Shown: in pieces, positions 1 to 7,072 of the stretch | Position numbering within the stretch: the first letter of the stretch is position 1 | How the letters are laid out: the number at the start of each line of letters is the position of its first letter | Assembly (NCBI GenBank): GCA_003575245.1 | Contig: NMQN01000322.1 | Coordinates: 1-11,571, forward strand | Length of the DNA: 11,571 nt | Reading direction: 5' to 3' | DNA from: Candidatus Atribacteria bacterium 1244-E10-H5-B2 | GTDB lineage: Bacteria > Atribacterota > JS1 > SB-45 > 34-128 | Position numbers and translations under genes: made by a program | Notes under the pieces: model-generated | Database searches by the model: none | What the model was told of the DNA's origin: nothing | Seen by the model: the letters and a program-made list of their open reading frames with translations, nothing else

Positions 1-1390
1 GAAGATTAAAGGGTACTGAAATAAAGTCAAGATTAGCCATAGGATTATGTTTTCTTACTCCCTGAGCACCGATAGTGGCAGAGGTGGTCTCTGATTCTAC
101 AGTAGCGCCGAGAAAAACTCCGTGAGACCAACTGAGAGATTCTACCACTGGTATAGTAGTATCAGAATCTCGTCCGCCATAGATAATTGCCTGTATAGGT
201 ACACCAGTCGGGTCATTGGCCTTAGGGTCAATATTTTTCAAGGCATCTAATCTTATGGTATATCTTGCATTTTTATGGGAGCAGTCAATAACCTTACCTT
301 CACTATCTTTTTTACCTTTAAACCATTCTCCCGAATGATTAATGCCTTTATCTGGTATATTTTTATCCATACCCAACCAGTAAGGTATATCATCATTAAT
401 CAGTACATTAGAAAAAATAAGTTCTCTTGGTGTGATTAAGGCTTGATATATTAAGGGGTCATCCTGTGGATTTACATCCCGAATAATACCAAATATACCA
501 TTCTCAACATTTACTGCTCTTACTGCCCCGTTAATCTTCTTAAGGTAGGAAATATCATCACCGACTACAGACTGTCTAGGGATCATGGCGGTACTGGTCT
601 TGCCACAGGCACTGGGGAAAGCCCCGGTAAAATAGGTAACCCGACCATTTGGACCATGAACACCCATTATAAACATATGCTCAGCTAACCATCCTTCATT
701 CTGAGCTTTATTAATAGCCAACCTAAAAGCCAATTTCTTTAATCCCAGTGAGTTACCAGCATACTGATTATTTACTGAATAAACTCTATTTTCTTCAAGG
801 TCAATATAAATTCTTCTTTTATCAATATCCACACTTACTCCGTTTTCTAACCTTCCGGCAGAGTGGAGAAAGAAAAAGAAATCAGGTGAGCCGTTAAGCT
901 TTTTAAATTCTTCATACCCTTGCCGGTAAAGAATATCCTCACTGTGGGCGACATAGGCTGAATCAGTAATCTGTAAAGCCTTAAGGGAAAATACGGAATT
1001 AGTCGGACCAAGAGAAAAGAATCTCACTAACATCTCTTTCCCGGCCATGCTGCCATCGAGATAAGAATATACTTCTTTCAGCCCTTTATCCTTTTCTATT
1101 GAATTTACTCCCAAACCCCAATTGACTTCTTCGGATAAAAGATATTTAGTGTGTCCTTTGTCTCTGGCCTGGTCATAATAGCCATCGAAATGGATAGTAT
1201 GGCCTTCCATCTTTAATTTCTTTTCTTCCCCAACAGCAAGTGCTAATTCCTTTACATAGGCAATATCTTCCTTTGAGTCAGTTATTACGGTCACCTCTGC
1301 CGGCTTGCAAAGTTTAATTGCTTCTTGAACTTTCGCTATTATGTGCTCATTATTTAGATTTTTTAATTTTTCTTGATTTATCATATCCAT
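1..1390 (-). CDS. pckG: Phosphoenolpyruvate carboxykinase, GTP-dependent (3' end outside the window)
   Basis: The enzyme interconverts oxaloacetate plus GTP with phosphoenolpyruvate, CO2 and GDP in the cytosol, linking C4 acids to gluconeogenesis or, in fermenters, the reverse. About 463 codons are visible with no internal stop. Seen in order are RFFSLGPTNS near residue 123, the LQITDSAYVAHSED block near 139-152, NNQYAGNSLGLKKLA near 207-221, and the family-diagnostic P-loop FPSACGKT at about 258-265. A GDD motif follows near 277, and DVNPQDDP lies further on. The FPSACGKT loop and overall order identify the GTP class, not the ATP class. The family is about 590-620 residues long, so roughly 130-150 C-terminal residues, including the end of the nucleotide-binding domain, lie beyond the left edge. 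The start at 1390 has a GGGGAGG ribosome-binding site at 1403-1409. A second ATG two codons in is also possible. The gene follows the aminotransferase by 72 bases and may be cotranscribed with it. Confidence 0.95.
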   Translation of the reverse strand, partial: MDMINQEKLKNLNNEHIIAKVQEAIKLCKPAEVTVITDSKEDIAYVKELALAVGEEKKLKMEGHTIHFDGYYDQARDKGHTKYLLSEEVNWGLGVNSIEKDKGLKEVYSYLDGSMAGKEMLVRFFSLGPTNSVFSLKALQITDSAYVAHSEDILYRQGYEEFKKLNGSPDFFFFLHSAGRLENGVSVDIDKRRIYIDLEENRVYSVNNQYAGNSLGLKKLAFRLAINKAQNEGWLAEHMFIMGVHGPNGRVTYFTGAFPSACGKTSTAMIPRQSVVGDDISYLKKINGAVRAVNVENGIFGIIRDVNPQDDPLIYQALITPRELIFSNVLINDDIPYWLGMDKNIPDKGINHSGEWFKGKKDSEGKVIDCSHKNARYTIRLDALKNIDPKANDPTGVPIQAIIYGGRDSDTTIPVVESLSWSHGVFLGATVESETTSATIGAQGVRKHNPMANLDFISVPFNL

Positions 1391-1402
1391 TATTTACTTT
1401 TT

Positions 1403-1409
1403 CCTCCCC
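1403..1409 (-). promoter_or_regulatory. Ribosome-binding site of pckG
   Basis: GGGGAGG on the transcribed strand stands 12 bases before the ATG at 1390 and 18 before the second in-frame ATG at 1384. The spacing is long but favours the first ATG. Confidence 0.5.
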
Positions 1410-1462
1410 TTCCCTAAGTTTAAAAATAAACTACATAAACCATGCTTAGTTAGAATACCATA

Positions 1463-2653
1463 CTATTTTAGTAATTTTTCTATTCTATCCAGGCCTTTTT
1501 TGATATTTTCCATAGAAGTAGCATAAGATATTCTTAAATATCCTTCTACCTCAAAAGCAATTCCAGGCACTACGGCTACTTCAGCTACTTTTAAAATATA
1601 ATTAGACAGGTCAAAAGAATTTTTTATTATATTCCCATTATAATCAATTTCTCTTTCTAATATTTCTTTTACATCCGGAAAAGCATAAAAAGCTCCCGGT
1701 GGCATAAGACAGGATATACCTTCTATTTTATTTAATCTTGTTACCATGTATTGTCTTCTTTTATCAAATTCTTTTCTCATTTTTTCAATCGTATCTTGTT
1801 TTCCACCTAAAGCTTCTAGGCTTGCTTTTTGAGCAATGGAATTAGGGTTAGAAGTACTATGTCCCTGTATTTTAGACATTCCTTTAATTATCTCTTCCGA
1901 ACCTGCTGCATAACCAATTCTCCAACCAGTCATAGCATAAGATTTTGATACACCATTGATGGTAATAATCTTATTTTTTACTTCATCCCCCAAAGAAGCC
2001 ATACTCAGGTGTTTGGCTTCATCGTAAATCAATTTTTCGTATATCTCATCACAGATACAATAAGTATTATATTTTAAAAGAAGCTGAGCTATTTTCTTTA
2101 ATTCTTCCGGGTCATAGACTGCTCCGGTAGGATTGTTGGGGCTATTTAAAATAATTAATCTAGTACGGGGAGTAATCTTTTCTTCTACCTGTTTAGCATT
2201 TAACTTAAAAGCTTCGTGGTAATAGGTTGGAATAAAAACAGGAACAGCTTGAGCAAATTTTATCTGTTCGGTATAACTAACCCAACAGGGAATTGGTAAA
2301 AGAACTTCATCTCCCGGATTACAAATCGTTAGAATAGTATTAAAAAGACATTGTTTGGCACCAGTAGAGACCATGATTTCTGAAGTTTTATATTCTATAT
2401 TATTATCTTTCTTAAGTTTTTCAGCAATCGCCTCTTTAAGTTCGATTATCCCTGAATTGGTGGTATAATGAGTAAATCCCTTTTTAATTGCTGAAATAGC
2501 TGCTTCTCCAATATTTTCCGGGGTATCAAAATCAGGTTCACCGGCCCCGAAACTAATTACTTTTTTCCCCTCCTTTTTCATTTTTAGAGCCTGAGCTGTA
2601 ATAGCCAAGGTTTGTGAGGGATTAATATTTTTTACTCTTTCTGAAATAGTCAT
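1463..2653 (-). CDS. Class I (subgroup Ib) PLP-dependent aminotransferase, aspartate aminotransferase-like
   Basis: This cytosolic, PLP-dependent aminotransferase transfers an amino group between an amino acid (probably aspartate or an aromatic acid) and 2-oxoglutarate. Seen are the N-terminal FGAGEPDFDTP (about 35-45), the STGAKQ phosphate-contact turn (96-101), SPNNPTG with the PLP-contacting Asn (171-177), CDEIYE with the Asp that contacts the pyridine nitrogen (201-206), and SVSKSYAMTGWR with the Schiff-base lysine at about 237. LRISYATS near the C terminus carries the Arg that binds the substrate alpha-carboxylate. The length of 396 residues is normal for the subgroup. Trp124 in the CWVSY motif is the expected ring-stacking residue of aspartate-type enzymes. 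An AAAGGA-type ribosome-binding site precedes the ATG. The gene lies between the broken glutamate dehydrogenase and pckG; oxaloacetate from aspartate would be a substrate for the latter. Exact substrate is not provable from sequence. It is a paralogue of the 5604-6806 gene. Confidence 0.92.
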   Translation of the reverse strand: MTISERVKNINPSQTLAITAQALKMKKEGKKVISFGAGEPDFDTPENIGEAAISAIKKGFTHYTTNSGIIELKEAIAEKLKKDNNIEYKTSEIMVSTGAKQCLFNTILTICNPGDEVLLPIPCWVSYTEQIKFAQAVPVFIPTYYHEAFKLNAKQVEEKITPRTRLIILNSPNNPTGAVYDPEELKKIAQLLLKYNTYCICDEIYEKLIYDEAKHLSMASLGDEVKNKIITINGVSKSYAMTGWRIGYAAGSEEIIKGMSKIQGHSTSNPNSIAQKASLEALGGKQDTIEKMRKEFDKRRQYMVTRLNKIEGISCLMPPGAFYAFPDVKEILEREIDYNGNIIKNSFDLSNYILKVAEVAVVPGIAFEVEGYLRISYATSMENIKKGLDRIEKLLK

Positions 2654-2749
2654 TTTTATTTTCCTTTCTTGTTAAATATAATCAAATTAATCTAATTATT
2701 TTTTTAATTAATTCTATTTTTTCCTGTTTTAAGGACTACAATTTAATTT

Positions 2750-3780
2750 TTATTTATTAGTTTTTACCCAGCCTCTCCCTTCTACTGCCCTAGCTACTCT
2801 TTGAATAGAAATAAGGTAAGCTGCATCACGGTTAGAACATTCTCTCCCATAAGCTAAATCTGCAACTTCATTAAAAGCATCGGTCATAATGCGATCTAAC
2901 TTTTCAATAACCTCTTCTTTCGGCCAATAATAATTCATATTATTTTGAACTTCTTCGAAATAAGAAACAGTCACTCCGCCTGCATTGCAAAGGAAATCAG
3001 GAATGATATAAACACCTTTTTCTTTAATTATCTCATCCGCTTCTAGGGTAGTAGGGGTATTAGCAGCTTCGGCATAAACCTTAACTGTATCAAAATTAAT
3101 ATCATTTACATTCTCTTCGGTAATTGCACTCCCCATAGCAGCAGGGATAAGTACAGTCACCGGTTTTTTTAACCAAACATCTGCATCTTCTTGCTTCCAA
3201 CCGAAAGCCTTAGCCCTTTCCGGGTCAATGGTTCCAAACTTATCTAATGTTCCGGGAGCGAGCAAATCTCTGGGGGCAATTCTTCCTTCACAACTATAAG
3301 TATATGCTTTTTTATCTTTAGAGTCCCAACAAGACATAGCTACTACCTTTCAGGGATATCCATTTCCGGACCAACTATATCGTAAACTTTTCTCACCCAA
3401 CCACGGCAAAGTCTTTCTGTTTCTCTTTCGGACAATTTTCTGGGGTCTACAATAATTCCTCCCTTTGATCCACCTAAGGGGATATCCACAACTGCACATT
3501 TCCAGGTCATCATCATGGCCAATCCTCTGACCATATCTAGAGTTTCTTCTTCGGCAAATCTAATACCGCCTTTTGCCGGCCCCCTTGCACTTGAATGTTG
3601 GACTCTGAAACCGGTAAAAGTTTTGGTAGTTCCGTCATCCATATCTACCGGAATACGAACTATTAATTCTCTCTCTGCCTCTCTCATAAATTCTCTTAAA
3701 GCAGGATCAAGTCCTAAAATTTCTGCATTATGATCAAACTGTGCTTGTACAATTTTAAATGGGTTTCTTTCTTTAGTCAT
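2750..3780 (-). pseudogene. Glutamate dehydrogenase disrupted by an internal out-of-frame deletion
   Basis: Intact Glu/Leu/Phe/Val dehydrogenases convert glutamate to 2-oxoglutarate and ammonia using NAD(P)+ and are about 415-440 residues long. The 5' part (3780-3343, 145 codons) has a proper AGGAGG site and the motifs GPAKGGIRF (Lys70), MTWKCAVVDIPLGGSKGG (Lys94 and catalytic Lys106). It ends in DIPER and two stops, where the family has DIPAPD. The next segment, in another frame, resumes at about 3349 with KVVAMSCWDSKDKK, which is the second strand of the dinucleotide-binding fold. It continues through VLIPAAM, EAANTPTT and IPDFLCNAGGVTVSYFEEVQ to a normal C terminus at 2750. Together about 340 residues remain. 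The missing piece, about 80-95 codons, holds the catalytic Asp and the GxGxxG nucleotide loop. Seen: frame change and missing block. Inferred: an inactive gene, because neither half can supply a complete active site. An assembly error remains possible. Confidence 0.9.
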
Positions 3781-4007
3781 TTTTATAAAATCCTCCTAAT
3801 TTTTTAGAAATATTAAATAGACTCCCACTATGCCTTTATAGGCATAGTACTCATCTTAACAGACTATTGCCTGTCCCAGTTTACAGGAAATTTGCTCTCA
3901 TCTCCACCTTAATAAATGGGGAATTCTCGCTAAATTAATAAATTACTAAAATTAATATCTAATCATACATTAGCAACAACCTATCCCTCTCATTTTTACA
4001 TAAAGAA
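3781..4007. other. Intergenic region between dehydratase and broken glutamate dehydrogenase
   Basis: This 227-base spacer has no convincing coding sequence in either direction. It contains the ribosome-binding site of the glutamate dehydrogenase remnant (AGGAGG, at 3791-3796), a perfect 9-bp hairpin at 3827-3848, and a weaker CCTGT/ACAGG hairpin at 3870-3887. The half nearer the dehydratase is very AT-rich. Parts of 3865-3930 are noticeably more G+C-rich than the rest and could be a relic of an insertion or a structured leader, but I could not match them to a known riboswitch, T-box or IS end. Confidence 0.5.
3827..3848 (-). promoter_or_regulatory. Perfect 9-bp inverted repeat upstream of glutamate dehydrogenase
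   Basis: ACTATGCCT (3827-3835) and AGGCATAGT (3840-3848) are exact reverse complements separated by four bases. The repeat lies about 47 bases upstream of the glutamate dehydrogenase start, in its probable leader. Neither side is followed by a run of T, so it is not a classical intrinsic terminator for the dehydratase upstream. It could be an operator or a leader hairpin; the role is inferred only from position. Confidence 0.45.
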
Positions 4008-4955
4008 CTATAGTATTTCTTTAATATTTTCTATATCTACATTTCCTCCGCTGATTACCGCAACTACTTTATTATTTTCAAAGGGAACTTTGCCAGCCAA
4101 TAGAGCGGCTAAAGTTACTGCTCCAGATGGTTCGGCTAAAAGCTTATCTTCCATTAACAAAGTTTTTAAAGCTATTCTAATCTCCTCATCAGTTACTAAA
4201 AGGATATCCTCAACGTATTCTTTTACTATATTGAAAGCTAAACTTCCAGGTTGTGTGCTTCGCAGTCCATCGGCAATAGTATTGATATTTTTTAATTCGG
4301 TTATTTTGCCAGCCTGTAAAGAAAGATACATACTATTGCTACCAATGGGTTCTACTCCATATATTTTCACTTGAGGATTTTTTTCTTTAATAGCAAGAGA
4401 AATACCAGATATGAGTCCTCCCCCGCCAATAGGCACTAAAACAACCTCTACATCAGGTAAATCTTCGATAATTTCTAAACCAACCGTACCCTGCCCTTCG
4501 ATTATCCAGGGGTGATCAACAGAATCGATAAAAGTTAATTGATTATTCTTAGCTAGCTGTTGAGCTTTCTCATACCGCTCCTTAGTAAACTTTTTCCAGT
4601 AAATAACTTCCGCTCCATAATTCTTAATAGGTTTTACTTTGGATAAAGGAACGTCAGTGGGGACTACTACCTTGGTAGGGTAACCCATTCGAGAAGCAAC
4701 ATAAGCTACAGCTTTGCCGTGGTTACCTGAAGAAGCTGTAATTACTCCTCTTTTTCCAATAGAAGGGTTAATTTGCAAAATATAATTAGAAGCACCTCGT
4801 ATCTTAAATGCATTAGTATTTTGTAAATTTTCTAATTTTAAATAAACATGGTGGTTGCTTATTTTACTAAAATAAGCAGAAGGATATAAAGGTGTATGTT
4901 TTATAAACTTCGATATTCTCTCTTGGGACGATTGGATATCTTTTAATTGAGTCAT
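4008..4955 (-). CDS. Threonine/serine dehydratase (PLP fold type II), short form without regulatory domain
   Basis: The enzyme deaminates L-threonine or L-serine to 2-oxobutyrate or pyruvate plus ammonia in the cytosol. Seen are NAFKIRGA with the Schiff-base lysine at residue 51, the SSGNHGKA substrate/cofactor loop at 75-82, the phosphate-binding GGGGL at about 177-181 and SGGN near 302-305, which contacts the pyridine nitrogen. At 315 residues it is one catalytic domain, matching catabolic threonine ammonia-lyases (TdcB type), serine racemases and hydroxyaspartate ammonia-lyases; the C-terminal ACT-like domain of biosynthetic IlvA is absent. Substrate choice among these relatives cannot be read from the motifs, though the neighbours (aminotransferases, peptidases, glutamate dehydrogenase remnant) favour a catabolic ammonia-releasing role. 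The start at 4955 has an AAAAGGAG site eight bases upstream. It lies about 50 bases after a truncated racemase fragment. Confidence 0.88.
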   Translation of the reverse strand: MTQLKDIQSSQERISKFIKHTPLYPSAYFSKISNHHVYLKLENLQNTNAFKIRGASNYILQINPSIGKRGVITASSGNHGKAVAYVASRMGYPTKVVVPTDVPLSKVKPIKNYGAEVIYWKKFTKERYEKAQQLAKNNQLTFIDSVDHPWIIEGQGTVGLEIIEDLPDVEVVLVPIGGGGLISGISLAIKEKNPQVKIYGVEPIGSNSMYLSLQAGKITELKNINTIADGLRSTQPGSLAFNIVKEYVEDILLVTDEEIRIALKTLLMEDKLLAEPSGAVTLAALLAGKVPFENNKVVAVISGGNVDIENIKEIL

Positions 4956-5005
4956 TGACTATTTCTCCTTTTCTTATTTAAACTTATAAACTTAGTTCAG
5001 AACAA

Positions 5006-5098
5006 TTAGATAACTGGAGGTGCCATCATAGGCATTTCATATTCCATAGTCACATTTGAAGATGGCACTAATACTCCCAGTTTTCTTCTCCGTATCAT
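5006..5098 (-). pseudogene. N-terminal fragment of an Asp/Glu racemase or maleate isomerase family protein
   Basis: A 30-codon frame begins with Met-Ile-Arg-Arg-Arg-Lys, followed by LGVLVPSSNVTMEYEM and PMMAPP, and stops. The pattern (basic start, I/L-G-V/L-I/L-VPSSN-x-TME-x-E, then MAP) is the characteristic N-terminal strand and loop of the Asp/Glu racemase, maleate cis-trans isomerase and arylmalonate decarboxylase superfamily, whose members are about 240 residues. The rest of the gene is absent: the next gene, the dehydratase, starts about 50 bases later. The start codon directly abuts the stop of another fragment (TAAATG), as in a translationally coupled operon pair. The family match is by recognition of the motif; function is lost because the second catalytic Cys domain is missing. 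Confidence 0.7.
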
Positions 5099-5209
5099 TT
5101 ACATCACTTCCTTTACAACAGAATATAATTTATTAATCAAGCCTCTTACTACATAATCAACATTAATAAGGGTATCTAATCTAAAACCATGGCCACCACA
5201 TAAATTTAA
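5099..5209 (-). pseudogene. C-terminal tail of an unidentified protein, directly upstream of the racemase fragment
   Basis: Thirty-six codons, starting after an in-frame TAG, include CGGHGFRLDTLINVDYVVRG and end ...SVVKEVM-stop. No start codon, ribosome-binding site or 5' portion is present; the sequence upstream has stops in this frame. The composition looks like a protein C terminus, and its stop codon touches the ATG of the racemase fragment, which supports the idea that both are leftovers of one former operon. I do not recognise the family. A 36-codon open stretch can arise by chance, so the evidence rests mainly on the coupling to the next fragment. Confidence 0.4.
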
Positions 5210-5351
5210 CTACCCCCTTCCTTATTTGATAACTCACTCAGATAGCCCAAAAAAACGCTCCCTGATAGCCCTGGTTCGCATTTCTTTACTCTTTATAGCC
5301 TGTTACTACTCCCTCTGGAGAAATTCTTTTTGACTGGGGATATAGGCTATT
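5210..5351. other. Gene-free spacer after the zinc-ribbon gene, with possible secondary structure
   Basis: No gene is apparent. ATAGCCT (5295-5301) and AGGCTAT (5344-5350) could pair to close a stem just after the zinc-ribbon stop codon, enclosing a small CTCC/GGAG hairpin around 5311-5320. On the transcribed strand this is not followed directly by a T-run. A run of seven T (transcribed strand) occurs further downstream near 5250, but without a strong hairpin in front of it. A processing or termination role is possible but not shown. Confidence 0.3.
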
Positions 5352-5531
5352 TTACTTTTCATCTAAACTTCTTAATTTAGCCATTTCGCTAAGAAAATCA
5401 CATTTTCCCCTGCCTCTTCCTATTCTCTGGCCACACCTGGGGCAACCATAGCTATCGAGGGGGAATCCCCTCTTACCCACAATGGCTTGGCCTTCCCAAT
5501 CGCAACTTTTGCACTTAACTTTGATATTCAT
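5352..5531 (-). CDS. Small zinc-ribbon protein (59 residues), function unknown
   Basis: A 59-codon frame starts MNIKVKCKSCDWEGQA and carries a second knuckle YGCPRCGQ; the two CxxC pairs (residues 7/10 and 30/33) are placed as in a four-cysteine zinc ribbon. A further Cys44 lies after a basic RIGRGRGK stretch, and the tail is charged and helical-looking. A strong AAGGAGG site sits nine bases before the ATG. The gene lies 72 bases downstream of, and on the same strand as, the class I aminotransferase at 5604-6806, suggesting cotranscription. Small proteins of this kind can bind nucleic acid or metal, or act as partners of larger proteins; nothing here decides between these. It was too short for routine gene calling but has a start, a ribosome-binding site, clear motifs and a stop. 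Confidence 0.78.
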   Translation of the reverse strand: MNIKVKCKSCDWEGQAIVGKRGFPLDSYGCPRCGQRIGRGRGKCDFLSEMAKLRSLDEK

Positions 5532-5603
5532 TTCTAAAATACCTCCTTGGCATGGTCTTCAATCGATGGCATAAATGCCCCCTCCACAAAGTTTTCCTTA
5601 TTT

Positions 5604-6806
5604 CTACTTAAGTTCCTTTATTGCCTTTTCAATTCTTTCCAATCCTTCCTTTATCTCTTTCATAGATTTAGCAAAGACAAATCTAACATAACCCGAATAA
5701 TTAAAAGCCACCCCAGGAACAACTGCCACATGAGCCTTCTCTAAGAAGAACTTAGCTACATCAACATCACTTCTAATTATGTTCCTATCATATTTCTTAC
5801 TATACAAAGCAGTAACATTTGGGAAGGTATAAAATGCTCCATCCGGATAATTACACTTTATACCCTCTATCCCATTAAGCCTATTAACCATGTATTCTCT
5901 GCGTTTCGCATATTCTTTCACCATAATCCCAACTGATTCCTGGTTTCCGTTCAAAGCCTCAATAGCTGCTTTCTGGGCTATGGAATTAATATTACCCGTT
6001 GCATGGCCTTGAAGATTGATCATAGCTTTTATAATTTCTTTAGGACCCGCTGCATAGCCTACTCGCCAACCGGTCATGGCATAAGTCTTTGACACACTAT
6101 TTATGGTAATAGACATCTCTTTTTCTTTCTCTCCTAGAGAAGCAACACTAATAGGATTCCTGTTATCATAAACAATATGTTCATATACCTCGTCCGTGAT
6201 CATGTACACTCCACGCTCTACAAGTAACCTTGCGATCTTTTTCAGCTGTTCTTTTTCAAACATAGAACCAGTCGGATTATTGGGACTATTTATTATGAAG
6301 GCCTTAACTCTGGGAGTAAGATTTGCTAAAACCTCCTCAAAAGTGGGGCGGAAATTATTTTCCTCTTTTGTTTTAAAAAAGACCGGTTCTGCTCCAGTAA
6401 GTTTTATTTGTTCAGTGTAACTCACATAGCAGGGGGTGGGGATTAATACCTGGTCTCCCTTTTCGCAGATGGTCCTGAAAACTTGGTAAAGCGCTTGTTT
6501 ACCACCATTGCATATTAATATCTGATCCGGCTCATAGTCTATTCCGTTTTCTCTCTTGAACTTATCTGCAACTGCCTGCCTGAGTTCCGGAATACCAGGT
6601 ACATCTGTATATTTCGTAAAACCTTCCCTAATAGTTGCTATGGCTGCCTCCTTAATATTTTCTGGTGTATCAAAATCAGGCTCTCCTTGAGCAAAACTTA
6701 TTATGTTTATACCTTGTCTTTTCAGTTGATTCGCCAGAGAAGAAGTCTCTTCCGTAGCAGAAGGGCTGATACCTGCTACAGATTTTGAAATTACCTTACT
6801 AGTCAT
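5604..6806 (-). CDS. Class I PLP-dependent aminotransferase, second paralogue
   Basis: This cytosolic PLP-dependent aminotransferase is 400 residues long and is clearly related to the 1463-2653 gene over its full length. Motifs seen are FAQGEPDFDTP (about 38-48), CNGGKQ (99-104), SPNNPTG (174-180), TDEVYEH (204-210), SVSKTYAMTGWR with the Schiff-base lysine at about 240, and a C-terminal VRFVFAKS block with the carboxylate-binding Arg. The residue that stacks on the cofactor ring, Trp in aspartate-type enzymes and in the other copy, appears as Tyr127 here (PTPCYVSY). With the different N terminus this suggests a different amino donor; that is inference. The start at 6806 has an excellent AAGGAGG site about seven bases upstream. 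A zinc-ribbon gene follows on the same strand 72 bases later. The substrate could be aspartate, an aromatic or a branched amino acid, and the sequence does not settle it. Confidence 0.9.
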   Translation of the reverse strand: MTSKVISKSVAGISPSATEETSSLANQLKRQGINIISFAQGEPDFDTPENIKEAAIATIREGFTKYTDVPGIPELRQAVADKFKRENGIDYEPDQILICNGGKQALYQVFRTICEKGDQVLIPTPCYVSYTEQIKLTGAEPVFFKTKEENNFRPTFEEVLANLTPRVKAFIINSPNNPTGSMFEKEQLKKIARLLVERGVYMITDEVYEHIVYDNRNPISVASLGEKEKEMSITINSVSKTYAMTGWRVGYAAGPKEIIKAMINLQGHATGNINSIAQKAAIEALNGNQESVGIMVKEYAKRREYMVNRLNGIEGIKCNYPDGAFYTFPNVTALYSKKYDRNIIRSDVDVAKFFLEKAHVAVVPGVAFNYSGYVRFVFAKSMKEIKEGLERIEKAIKELK

Positions 6807-7072
6807 AAAAATCCTCCTTATAATATATTGTATTTATTTTATATCACACTTTTGTTGATTCCACAGTATTTTAATCTATCCTTTTTACTTACTTTCACAA
6901 TTTTAATAGCTTCTATTGCATAAAATAGAATACAGAACAGGTTTTGTTTCAATTGAGTTATCATGAATAATTAACTATACAGGTTTTCTTCTTTTTATAT
7001 AATAATTCAAAGAGTAACTATTGTTCAGGTCGCATTCAGATATTCCTTCAAGAAAATTCATGATATTATTAA
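6807..7072. other. AT-rich intergenic leader of the second aminotransferase
   Basis: About 266 bases separate the M20 peptidase stop from the aminotransferase start. The stretch is very AT-rich and contains stops in all frames, apart from a 28-codon frame without ribosome-binding site that I do not accept as a gene. It is long enough for a separate promoter; a TGTGATATAAAAT segment about 30 bases before the ribosome-binding site could be a -10 region, but no good -35 match stands out. No strong terminator hairpin follows the M20 gene. Confidence 0.35.

Noticed and set aside
3515..3733. Plus-strand open frame of 72 codons opposite the glutamate dehydrogenase 5' part
   Set aside because: It lies entirely antisense to strongly conserved glutamate dehydrogenase coding sequence and has no own ribosome-binding site or recognisable motif.
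3860..3930. Possible riboswitch, T-box or second IS end in the glutamate dehydrogenase leader
   Set aside because: I compared it with the T-box GGTGGNACCGCG core and common amino-acid riboswitch cores from memory and found no match; only weak hairpins are visible.
4090..4374. Plus-strand open frame of 94 codons inside the dehydratase gene
   Set aside because: Antisense shadow of a well-supported gene; no motif, no ribosome-binding site.
5012..5082. Large imperfect inverted repeat (GTGCCATC ... GATGGCAC with AACTGG ... CCAGTT outside)
   Set aside because: The bases are explained as coding sequence of the racemase fragment (VLVPSS and MMAPPV codons); the pairing is probably coincidental, although it may have stabilised this fragment.
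5547..5744. Plus-strand open frame of 65 codons across the 3' end of the second aminotransferase
   Set aside because: Mostly antisense to the aminotransferase C terminus, low-complexity Phe/Leu/Ser composition, no supporting signal.
6196..6420. Plus-strand open frame of 74 codons inside the second aminotransferase
   Set aside because: Antisense shadow of conserved aminotransferase motifs such as SPNNPTG.
6960..7060. 28-codon minus-strand frame (MNFLEGISECDLNN...) after the M20 gene
   Set aside because: No ribosome-binding site, short enough to be chance in AT-rich DNA, no recognised family.
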